Shown here piece by piece: positions 6,260 through 11,095 of a stretch of 11,095 bases of DNA. This DNA comes from Clostridia bacterium (lineage in GTDB: Bacteria; Bacillota_A; Clostridia; Christensenellales; Aristaeellaceae). Location: positions 1 through 11,095 of the forward strand of contig JAFWYA010000088.1 of NCBI GenBank assembly GCA_017517815.1, written 5' to 3'. A program made the translations under genes and the position numbers. Position 1 is the stretch's first letter. Every line of letters begins with the position of its first letter. The notes beneath the pieces are model-generated. The model did not search any database. It was not told where the DNA came from and saw nothing but the letters and a program-made list of their open reading frames with translations.

Positions 6260-7060
6260 ATGGCTAAAAAGAAGAACTACCAAACCAAGGGGATCGGATC
6301 GGGCATTGTGGCGTTTGGCGCGGCGTTTGCGCTGTATTCCGCCATTTTCAAGCCCCATAGTATCGGCGGGTTTGTGCTGGCGTTTGCACTGTGCGGATTT
6401 TTGGGCGCGATCGTGCGTATCATGGCGCAGGGCCTGGATCTGAGCACGCCGGAAAAAACGCCCGAAAGCCTGCAGAAGGTACAGGGCGATACGGGCAACC
6501 CCGAGGTGGATGCGCTGCTGCAGAAGGGCCGAGAGATGATTCAGGAGATCCGTACTGAGAACGATCTCATTCCGGATTCTCACCTGTCTGACCAGCTGGA
6601 CCGGCTGGAAAACAAGTGCGCCGAGATCTTCCGCGCGGTGTACGATAAGCCCCACAAGGCGGCGCAGATCCGCAAGTTTATGGAATATTACCTGCCCACC
6701 ACCCTGAAAATGGTGAAGGGCTACCGCATGCTTGATGAGCGCGGCGTAGGCGGCGCCGACGCCCGCAACGCCAAAAACCGTATCAGCGATGCGCTGGAGG
6801 TGGTGCTGCAGGGCTGCGAAAAGATGATGGATAAGCTCTATCAGGACGACGTGCTCGACCTGACCACCGATATCGACGTGCTGGAGCAGATGCTTCGCCG
6901 CGACGGACTGACCGAGAGCGACCTGGAACGCGCAGCCGCACAGGCCCGCGAGGCTGCCCGCATCGACGCCGAGGCAACGCGTATCGCCCGCGAACGCACG
7001 CGGGTTTCTCAAAACACCACGTATTCCCATAGCAATGCACAGGCCACCAAGAAACAATAA
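6260..7060 (+). CDS. xpaC: XpaC-like membrane protein (5-bromo-4-chloroindolyl phosphate hydrolysis family)
   Basis: 266 residues. A lysine-rich start is followed by two close membrane spans (about 12-30 and 34-56). A cytoplasmic helical domain (about 75-225) contains NPEVDALLQKGREMIQEIR, a Leu/Ile-rich helical bundle, and VLDLTTDIDVLEQMLRRDGL near its end, as in the XpaC family. The C-tail is Ala/Arg-rich and ends in polar residues. The family name comes from an old colour phenotype and no enzyme activity is established. The ATG at 6260 has AAAGGAGAC five bases upstream; an earlier in-frame ATG (6161) lies upstream of the promoter -10 and cannot be used by this transcript. XpaC is found beside TelA in many Firmicutes (yaaN-xpaC in B. 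subtilis), as here, with 15 bases between the genes. A role with TelA in envelope stress is inference. Confidence 0.85.
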   Translation: MAKKKNYQTKGIGSGIVAFGAAFALYSAIFKPHSIGGFVLAFALCGFLGAIVRIMAQGLDLSTPEKTPESLQKVQGDTGNPEVDALLQKGREMIQEIRTENDLIPDSHLSDQLDRLENKCAEIFRAVYDKPHKAAQIRKFMEYYLPTTLKMVKGYRMLDERGVGGADARNAKNRISDALEVVLQGCEKMMDKLYQDDVLDLTTDIDVLEQMLRRDGLTESDLERAAAQAREAARIDAEATRIARERTRVSQNTTYSHSNAQATKKQ

Positions 7061-7075
7061 CAGGAGGACGCAATC

Positions 7076-8296
7076 ATGACTGAAAACAACCAGCAGAATC
7101 AGGCCGCAGCCGAGGCTGCCGCTGTTCCCACCCTTACCCTCGAGCCCTCCGTTTCCATGGCGCAGGATCAGGCTGTGCTGGAGGAGACGGCACAGGCCGT
7201 TGAGCAGATCACAGAACCCAGTGCCGCTGCTGTGGCCGAGGCTGCCAGCAACGCTGTTGAACAGCTCAGCGCATCTCTGAGCGAGGCCGAACAGCAGGCT
7301 ATCGAGGCCTTCATCGGCCAGATCGACGTTAACAACACCGACCATGTGCTGCTCTACGGCGCTGAGGCCCAGAAGAAGATCGCCGATTTCAGCGACAGCG
7401 CGCTGGCAACCGTGCGCACCAAGGACACCGGCGAAGTAGGCGATATGCTTGTGAAGCTGGTGGGCGAAATCCGCGGTTTTGGCGCGGCTGCCGAAAAGCC
7501 CAAGGGCATTGGCGGACTGTTCTGGAACGCCAAGAAGGCTGTGGCCGACATGCAGGACCGCTATGACGACGTGGAAGCCAACGTTGACGAGATTGCCACT
7601 GCTCTTGAAAAGCACCAGGTGCAGCTGCTCAAGGACGTGAGCATGTTCAACCATCTCTACGACATCAACAATGAGTATTTCCGCGAACTGACCATGTACA
7701 TCATCGCCGGTGAAAAGAAACTGGCGCAGGTTCGCTCCACCACCCTGCAGGAGCTCAAGGACAAGGCCCTCGCCAGCGGCGATGCGATGGATGCGCAGCG
7801 CGCCAACGACCTGGCCGCCAACTGCGACCGCTTTGAAAAGAAACTGCACGACCTGAAGCTCACCCGTCAGGTGGCGCTGCAGATGGCTCCGCAGATCCGC
7901 CTTTTGCAGAACAACGACAGCCTGCTGGTGGAACGTATTCAGAGCACGCTTTCCAACACCCTGCCGCTGTGGAAGAGCCAGATCGTCATCGCCCTTGGCA
8001 TGCACCGCAGTCAGGAGGCCCTCAAGGCACAGACCGCTGTGACCGACATGACCAACGAACTGCTCAAGAAGAACGCCGAGCGTCTCAAGATGGGCACCAT
8101 CGAGACCGCCCGCGAGGCTGAGCGCGGCATCATTGACCTGCAGACGCTGGTCAACACCAACCAGAGCCTGATCGACACCATCAACGAAGTGATGAAGATT
8201 CAGGACGAGGGACGCAATCAGCGCATGGAAGCCGAAAAACAGATGCTGACCATGGAGGCCGAGCTCAAGCAGAAGCTGCTGGAGCTGAAACACTAA
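7076..8296 (+). CDS. telA: TelA-family toxic anion resistance protein (YaaN-like)
   Basis: 406 residues. The first ~75 residues are Ala/Glu/Gln-rich and low in complexity. Then comes a long, mostly helical, charged domain typical of TelA (Pfam TelA): FSDSALATVRTKDTGEVGDM near 102-121, KGIGGLFWNAKKAVADMQDR near 143-162, FNHLYDINNEYFRELTMYI near 190, and LLVERIQSTLSNTLPLWKSQ near 282, followed by IVIALGMHRSQEAL. The C-terminal third is coiled-coil-like. No signal peptide or membrane span is present, so it is cytoplasmic, perhaps acting at the membrane through XpaC. Family members were named for tellurite resistance and are linked to Ter-type stress systems and antimicrobial tolerance; the biochemistry is unknown. 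CAGGAGG lies eight bases before the ATG. It is the second gene of a four-gene operon. Confidence 0.93.
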   Translation: MTENNQQNQAAAEAAAVPTLTLEPSVSMAQDQAVLEETAQAVEQITEPSAAAVAEAASNAVEQLSASLSEAEQQAIEAFIGQIDVNNTDHVLLYGAEAQKKIADFSDSALATVRTKDTGEVGDMLVKLVGEIRGFGAAAEKPKGIGGLFWNAKKAVADMQDRYDDVEANVDEIATALEKHQVQLLKDVSMFNHLYDINNEYFRELTMYIIAGEKKLAQVRSTTLQELKDKALASGDAMDAQRANDLAANCDRFEKKLHDLKLTRQVALQMAPQIRLLQNNDSLLVERIQSTLSNTLPLWKSQIVIALGMHRSQEALKAQTAVTDMTNELLKKNAERLKMGTIETAREAERGIIDLQTLVNTNQSLIDTINEVMKIQDEGRNQRMEAEKQMLTMEAELKQKLLELKH

Positions 8297-8317
8297 TACC
8301 GGAAGGAAACAGACGAC

Positions 8318-8863
8318 ATGAAAACCAAGCTGCCCGTTGGCGTAAGCGTGTTGATTGCGCTTGTGCTGGTGGCCTTTGGCCTGCTGTACGGCACATACAG
8401 CGGCTACCGTGAAGACCGCGCGCAGGTGACCAGCCTGCTGGAAAGCGAAAACGGCCTGATGGACGTACTCAGCTATCGCGGCGCGGATGGAATGAACCTG
8501 CGTGTGGTGGCGCTGCGCCATCTGGATGCAGGCGATGAAGATGTGCTGAACATGCAAAACGCTGCGGCTGTACTGCAAAGCAGCAACGCTGCCATCGGCG
8601 AACGTGCTGCGGCTGACAAAGCGCTGGAAGAAGCCGTGCTGGCTGTGAGAGCCAAGCTGCAGCAGAGCCCGTCCTTTCAGCAGAGTGAGCGCGACCAGAA
8701 ATATCTGGACATGCTGACGGCGGATTTGAACAGTCTGTCGGCCAGCACCACGGTCAGCGCATACAATCAGGCTGCTGCCGATTTCAACGCACAGCTGGCG
8801 TCGCCGCTGGTGGGCGATCTGGCGCAGCTGCTGGGCGTGACGGAATGTCCGCTGTTTGAGTGA
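8318..8863 (+). CDS. Divergent LemA-family membrane protein
   Basis: 181 residues. One N-terminal membrane span (about 6-27) is followed by an exported or cytoplasmic helical domain. The C-terminal half is clearly LemA-like: SPSFQQSERDQKYLDMLTAD (117-136), AYNQAAADFNAQLASPLVGD (148-167), and a final LLGVTECPLFE corresponding to the family's usual ...FGFKEKPYFE ending. The classic N-terminal R-R-x-D-L-I-P-N-L-V stretch is eroded to YRGADGMNLRVVAL (53-66), so the first half is divergent. LemA function is unresolved; in bacteria it is often beside a TPM-domain gene, as here (13 bases downstream). The start has GGAAGGA ten bases upstream, 21 bases after the telA stop. The family call rests mainly on the C-terminal half and the neighbour. 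Confidence 0.75.
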   Translation: MKTKLPVGVSVLIALVLVAFGLLYGTYSGYREDRAQVTSLLESENGLMDVLSYRGADGMNLRVVALRHLDAGDEDVLNMQNAAAVLQSSNAAIGERAAADKALEEAVLAVRAKLQQSPSFQQSERDQKYLDMLTADLNSLSASTTVSAYNQAAADFNAQLASPLVGDLAQLLGVTECPLFE

Positions 8864-8876
8864 GGAGGCATAAGAA

Positions 8877-9698
8877 ATGAAGAAAAAGATTTCTTTTCTG
8901 TGCCTTCTGCTGGCGCTGATGATTCCCTTCGCGGCCTTCGCGGGCGTGCGCATGCCTGCGCAGCGCGGCGCTGTGACCGATGACGCCAATGTGCTGGGCA
9001 AGCAGATCACCGCTGATCTGACGGAATATGCAGAGCTGCTTTCGGAAGAAACGGATGTTGAGCTGCATGTGGCGGTCGTTCATTTTCTGGACGGTCTGGA
9101 TGCGCAGAGCTATGCGGCGCAGCTGTTTGAAAACTGGAAGCTGGACAAGGACGCTGTGCTGTTGCTGGTGGCTGCCGGTGAAGATAGCTTTGCCACCGCG
9201 ATGGGACAGGACGCGGCTGAAGTGCTTGGTAAAGCCAATGCTGAAAACCTGATGTACACGTCCTCCAGCTTTTCCAGCCTGGTTCGCAGCCAGCAGTATG
9301 ATGCTGCGATGAGCGCCTATGCCGTGGCCTTCAACGAACTGGTTGAAAAGCAGACGGGCGAGACCATCCGCATGAGCGGTCTTTTCGGCGCGCAGGAATC
9401 GGTTTCGGCCAATGTGCAGAACTACGGCTCGCAGCTGTGGCTGGACATGATGGATGCCATTGAGGACACCGGCGTGCATTATCAGCAACGTTATGAACAG
9501 CACGAGCAGCAGGATAATGGCCTGACTGCCGGCGGCTGGATTGTGCTGCTGGTTCTTGTATGGATCGTTATCCGTCAGTCCCGTCCGCTGAAACATGCGC
9601 CGCATCGCAGACAGCGCCGCCGTTCCGGCTGCGGCTGCTCGCCGCTGGGATGGATTCTGGGCCTGCTGGGTCTGGGTATCCTGTTTGACAAAGATTAA
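8877..9698 (+). CDS. TPM-domain (YgcG-like) membrane-anchored extracytoplasmic protein
   Basis: 273 residues. A signal peptide (1-22, ending FAAFA) precedes a TPM domain (about 28-160). RGAVTDDANVLGKQITADL matches the family's opening V-x-D-x-A-x-V-L. DVELHVAVVHFLDGLDAQSY with AAQLFENWKLDKDAVLLLVA forms the alpha/beta core. The usual Gly after the Trp and the Asn-Gly before the LLLV strand are replaced (NWKLDKDAVLLL), so it is a divergent member. One membrane span (about 219-233) is followed by an Arg/His-rich stretch, Cys-Gly-Cys, and a second hydrophobic tail (256-270). TPM proteins have been linked to photosystem II repair and phosphatase activity in plants; bacterial roles are unclear. 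GAGGAGG before the ATG overlaps the end of the lemA-like gene. It is the last gene of the xpaC operon. Confidence 0.83.
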   Translation: MKKKISFLCLLLALMIPFAAFAGVRMPAQRGAVTDDANVLGKQITADLTEYAELLSEETDVELHVAVVHFLDGLDAQSYAAQLFENWKLDKDAVLLLVAAGEDSFATAMGQDAAEVLGKANAENLMYTSSSFSSLVRSQQYDAAMSAYAVAFNELVEKQTGETIRMSGLFGAQESVSANVQNYGSQLWLDMMDAIEDTGVHYQQRYEQHEQQDNGLTAGGWIVLLVLVWIVIRQSRPLKHAPHRRQRRRSGCGCSPLGWILGLLGLGILFDKD

Positions 9699-9738
9699 GG
9701 TTTTCTGTTGTTTTTCAGTAGAAAAAACACCGGAATGG

Positions 9739-9747
9739 TGATATCAT
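9739..9747 (+). promoter_or_regulatory. Candidate extended -10 promoter of azlCD
   Basis: TG-A-TATCAT (9739-9747) matches an extended -10 element at five of six hexamer positions; no convincing -35 is seen. It predicts a start near 9754. Only 33 bases separate the leader hairpin from the azlC ATG, so any separate azlC promoter must lie upstream of the hairpin, which favours this site. Read-through from the TPM gene is the alternative. Confidence 0.4.
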
Positions 9748-9756
9748 AGTCATCAC

Positions 9757-9792
9757 GCAACATGCCCGCGCCGCTGTGCGCGGGCGTGTTGC
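9757..9792 (+). promoter_or_regulatory. Strong leader hairpin upstream of azlC (attenuator or terminator)
   Basis: A 15-bp GC-rich stem (9757-9771 with 9778-9792, one G-U pair, six-base loop), followed by ATGTATTTTCCTTTT, which is T-rich but broken by A, G and C. It may end the upstream operon, act as a conditional terminator for azlCD, or form a stabilising 5' hairpin if the 9739-9747 promoter is real. No T-box specifier or long leader fits in the 127-base gap. Confidence 0.7.
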
Positions 9793-9825
9793 ATGTATTT
9801 TCCTTTTAAGGAAGCGATAAGAACT

Positions 9826-10545
9826 ATGTTTTCAGATTACAAAAGGGGTTTGAAGCACGGCATCCCGATTGCGCTGGGCTATCTGTCGGTGTCGTTTGCG
9901 TTTGGCATTCAGGCGACGTCGCTGGGGTTGAGCGCGCTGCAGGCGGTGATGATCTCGTTTTTCAACGTGACCAGCGCCGGGCAGCTGGCAGGCCTGCAGC
10001 TGATGGCCGCCGGCGCGCCGCTGATTGAAATGGCGCTGACGCAGCTGACCATCAATCTGCGCTATGCACTGATGAGCCTTAGCCTGAGCCAGAAGCTGGA
10101 TAAAACCATGACGCTGCCGCACAGGCTGCTTGTGTCGTTTTGCAACACAGACGAGGTTTTCGTAGTAGCGTCTCAGCAGCCCGGCAGGGTGGGCAAGGCG
10201 TATCTGTACGGCCTGACCAACGGCCCGTTCCTGGGCTGGGTGGGCGGCACGCTGCTGGGAGCGCTGGCAGGCGGCATTCTGCCTGCAGCTGTGACTGAGG
10301 CGCTGGGGCTGGCGATCTACGGCATGTTCATCGCCATCATTCTGCCGCCCTTCCGCCGCTCCAAAGAGGTGCGCGCGGTGATCCTCATTGCCGTAGCCAT
10401 GAGCTGCCTGTTTGCGCTGGTGCCGCTGTTCAGCTTTATCTCCGACGGCTTCCGCATCATTGTGTGCGCAGTGGCGGCCTCGGCGCTGGGCGCGTGGCTG
10501 ATGCCTCAGCCTGTCAAGGATGAAGAAGAGGAGGCGCTGGCCTGA
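9826..10545 (+). CDS. azlC: AzlC-family branched-chain amino acid exporter, large subunit
   Basis: 239 residues and strongly hydrophobic, close to the usual family length. Family features are the opening GLKHGIPIALGYLSVSFAFG (8-27), NVTSAGQLAGLQLM (47-60), LTINLRYALMSLSLSQKLD (73-91) and NTDEVFVVA (106-114). Further membrane spans follow up to an acidic tail (DEEEEALA). AzlC with AzlD forms an inner-membrane exporter of branched-chain amino acids and analogues such as azaleucine in B. subtilis; the real substrate here is not provable from sequence. The ATG at 9826 is preferred because AAGGAAG lies eleven bases upstream. An in-frame ATG at 9793 abuts the hairpin stem and has no ribosome binding site. 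Its stop overlaps the azlD start by one base (TGATG). Confidence 0.93.
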   Translation: MFSDYKRGLKHGIPIALGYLSVSFAFGIQATSLGLSALQAVMISFFNVTSAGQLAGLQLMAAGAPLIEMALTQLTINLRYALMSLSLSQKLDKTMTLPHRLLVSFCNTDEVFVVASQQPGRVGKAYLYGLTNGPFLGWVGGTLLGALAGGILPAAVTEALGLAIYGMFIAIILPPFRRSKEVRAVILIAVAMSCLFALVPLFSFISDGFRIIVCAVAASALGAWLMPQPVKDEEEEALA

Positions 10546-10853
10546 TGGAATGGAGCAAGTTTCTGATCTACCTGCTGGTGATGGCCGGCGTGACCTATCT
10601 GATCCGCATGATCCCGCTGGCGGCGATCCGCGGAAAGGTGCGCAGCGTATTTCTGCAGTCCTTCCTGTATTATGTACCTTACGCAGTATTGGGCGCGATG
10701 ACTTTCCCGGCTGTTTTTTCGGCCACGGGCAGCTTTCCTACGGCGCTGGCCGGCACCATTGCAGCGCTGGTTCTGGGCTGGATGGGAAAGAGCCTGCTGA
10801 CAGTCGCGGCTGTTTCCTGCGTGGTGGCGTTCCTTACAGGACTTGTGTTTTGA
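10545..10853 (+). CDS. azlD: AzlD-family branched-chain amino acid exporter, small subunit
   Basis: 102 residues with about four short hydrophobic spans. Typical AzlD elements are a TYLIRMIPL motif (residues 17-25) near the start, FLQSFLYYVPYAVLGAMTFP (36-55) and repeated Ala/Gly/Leu-rich helices to the end. It is the obligate small partner of AzlC. The ATG shares its A with the azlC TGA, and AGGAGG (10529-10534) lies inside the azlC 3' end, so the two are translationally coupled. The protein ends without a tail after LTGLVF, normal for the family. Confidence 0.92.
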   Translation: MEWSKFLIYLLVMAGVTYLIRMIPLAAIRGKVRSVFLQSFLYYVPYAVLGAMTFPAVFSATGSFPTALAGTIAALVLGWMGKSLLTVAAVSCVVAFLTGLVF

Positions 10854-10858
10854 CCGCA

Positions 10859-10883
10859 GTCAAGGAAAAACACCTGACTTTTT
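10859..10883 (+). terminator. Weak intrinsic terminator after azlD
   Basis: GTC(A)AGG (10859-10865) can pair with CCTGAC (10873-10878) around the loop AAAAACA, with one bulged A, followed by TTTTT (10879-10883). It lies five bases after the azlD stop. The stem is short, so termination may be incomplete. Confidence 0.5.
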
Positions 10884-10906
10884 GCAGGAAAATTGCGTCT
10901 TGGGTA

Positions 10907-10935
10907 TTGCATTTTGGGTCGAACCATGGTATACT
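10907..10935 (+). promoter_or_regulatory. Promoter of rpsT
   Basis: TTGCAT (10907-10912), exactly 17 bases, then TATACT (10930-10935). Transcription should begin near 10942, about 30 bases before the TTG start, placing the AAGGAGG site early in a short leader. Confidence 0.82.
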
Positions 10936-10973
10936 CAACCTTGCGATTTATGACCCTAAGGAGGTGAAAGAAG

Positions 10974-11095
10974 TTGCCGAACATCAAGTCCGCCATCAAG
11001 CGCGTGAAGGTGACCGAGAAGAAGAATCTCCGTAACCGTATCGTGAAGTCCAAGGTGAAGACTGCTGTCAAGAAGTTTGAGACGGAGGCCAACGC
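10974..11095 (+). CDS. rpsT: 30S ribosomal protein S20 (5' part, cut by window edge)
   Basis: The visible 40 codons read [20 protein letters not shown] after the start residue and continue [15 protein letters not shown]. This is the highly basic N-terminal helix of S20, which binds 16S rRNA early in small-subunit assembly. The start is TTG, fixed by AAGGAGGTG nine bases upstream and by agreement with the conserved MPNIKSA opening of the family; no ATG is available in frame. In many bacteria rpsT uses a weak start codon as part of S20 self-limitation of translation, and the same could hold here. The full protein is normally about 85-90 residues, so roughly half lies outside the window. Confidence 0.97.
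   Translation, partial: MPNIKSAIKRVKVTEKKNLRNRIVKSKVKTAVKKFETEAN

Noticed and set aside
6245..9010. Very long minus-strand open frame (over 900 codons) across the xpaC-telA-lemA genes
   Set aside because: It is antisense to well-recognised families with good ribosome binding sites. The reading is His/Gln/Leu-rich and family-free, typical of the mirror frame of GC-rich codon usage.
9710..9728. T/A-only hairpin GTTTTTC-AGTA-GAAAAAAC after the TPM gene
   Set aside because: A seven-pair, almost all A-T stem with a bulge and no T-tail; too weak to call a terminator.
9793..9825. Upstream ATG for azlC at 9793
   Set aside because: It abuts the hairpin stem, has no ribosome binding site and adds an unconserved 11-residue extension; ATG 9826 has AAGGAAG.
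9699..9825. T-box or amino-acid riboswitch before azlC
   Set aside because: The 127-base gap is too short for a T-box and lacks a recognisable T-box sequence; only one hairpin is present.
10520..11035. Plus-strand open frame spanning azlD and the start of rpsT in another frame
   Set aside because: It overlaps azlD and rpsT, both with clear family matches and ribosome binding sites; it crosses a promoter and has no family features.

Overview
The window looks like chromosomal DNA of a Bacillota (Firmicutes) bacterium, most likely a gut-type Clostridia. The evidence is strong GGAGG-type ribosome binding sites before nearly every gene, sigma-A style promoters, TTG starts on two genes, an S20 protein of Firmicutes type, and gene families common in that group (SdpI/SdpR, XpaC/TelA, AzlC/AzlD). 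Coding DNA is moderately GC-rich and the gaps are AT-rich. The species cannot be named from sequence alone. No tRNA, rRNA, CRISPR array, insertion sequence or phage gene was seen.

Left part (1-3431, minus strand): a three-gene operon. It starts with a membrane-anchored HlyD/MacA-type adaptor, followed with a 4-bp overlap by a second, signal-peptide-bearing adaptor-like protein with lipoyl-type halves. Twelve bases later comes a secreted protein with a proline-rich hinge and near-identical repeats of about 85 residues, which runs off the left edge with no stop codon. No permease or ATPase is visible; if the adaptors serve an exporter, its genes lie outside the window.

Middle part (3432-6048): a divergent promoter region with a small palindrome separates that operon from a tandem flavodoxin-fold oxidoreductase carrying a four-cysteine motif (plus strand). 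It converges on a minus-strand sdpR-sdpI pair, an ArsR-type repressor and an SdpI-type membrane protein. A strong hairpin lies between them. The sdpRI promoter is near consensus, and a perfect 22-bp palindrome at its start site is the obvious operator. A perfect 42-bp palindrome (6049-6090) of unknown role follows.

Right part (6156-9698, plus strand): one tight operon, xpaC - telA - lemA-like - TPM-domain gene. XpaC/TelA and LemA/TPM are each recognised pairs; here they sit together and look like an envelope or stress module. Its transcript is predicted to begin with a hairpin.

End (9699-11095, plus strand): azlC-azlD, a branched-chain amino acid exporter, with a perfect 15-bp-stem hairpin in its leader. 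A weak terminator, a clear promoter and the start of rpsT (ribosomal protein S20, TTG start), cut by the right edge, complete the window.
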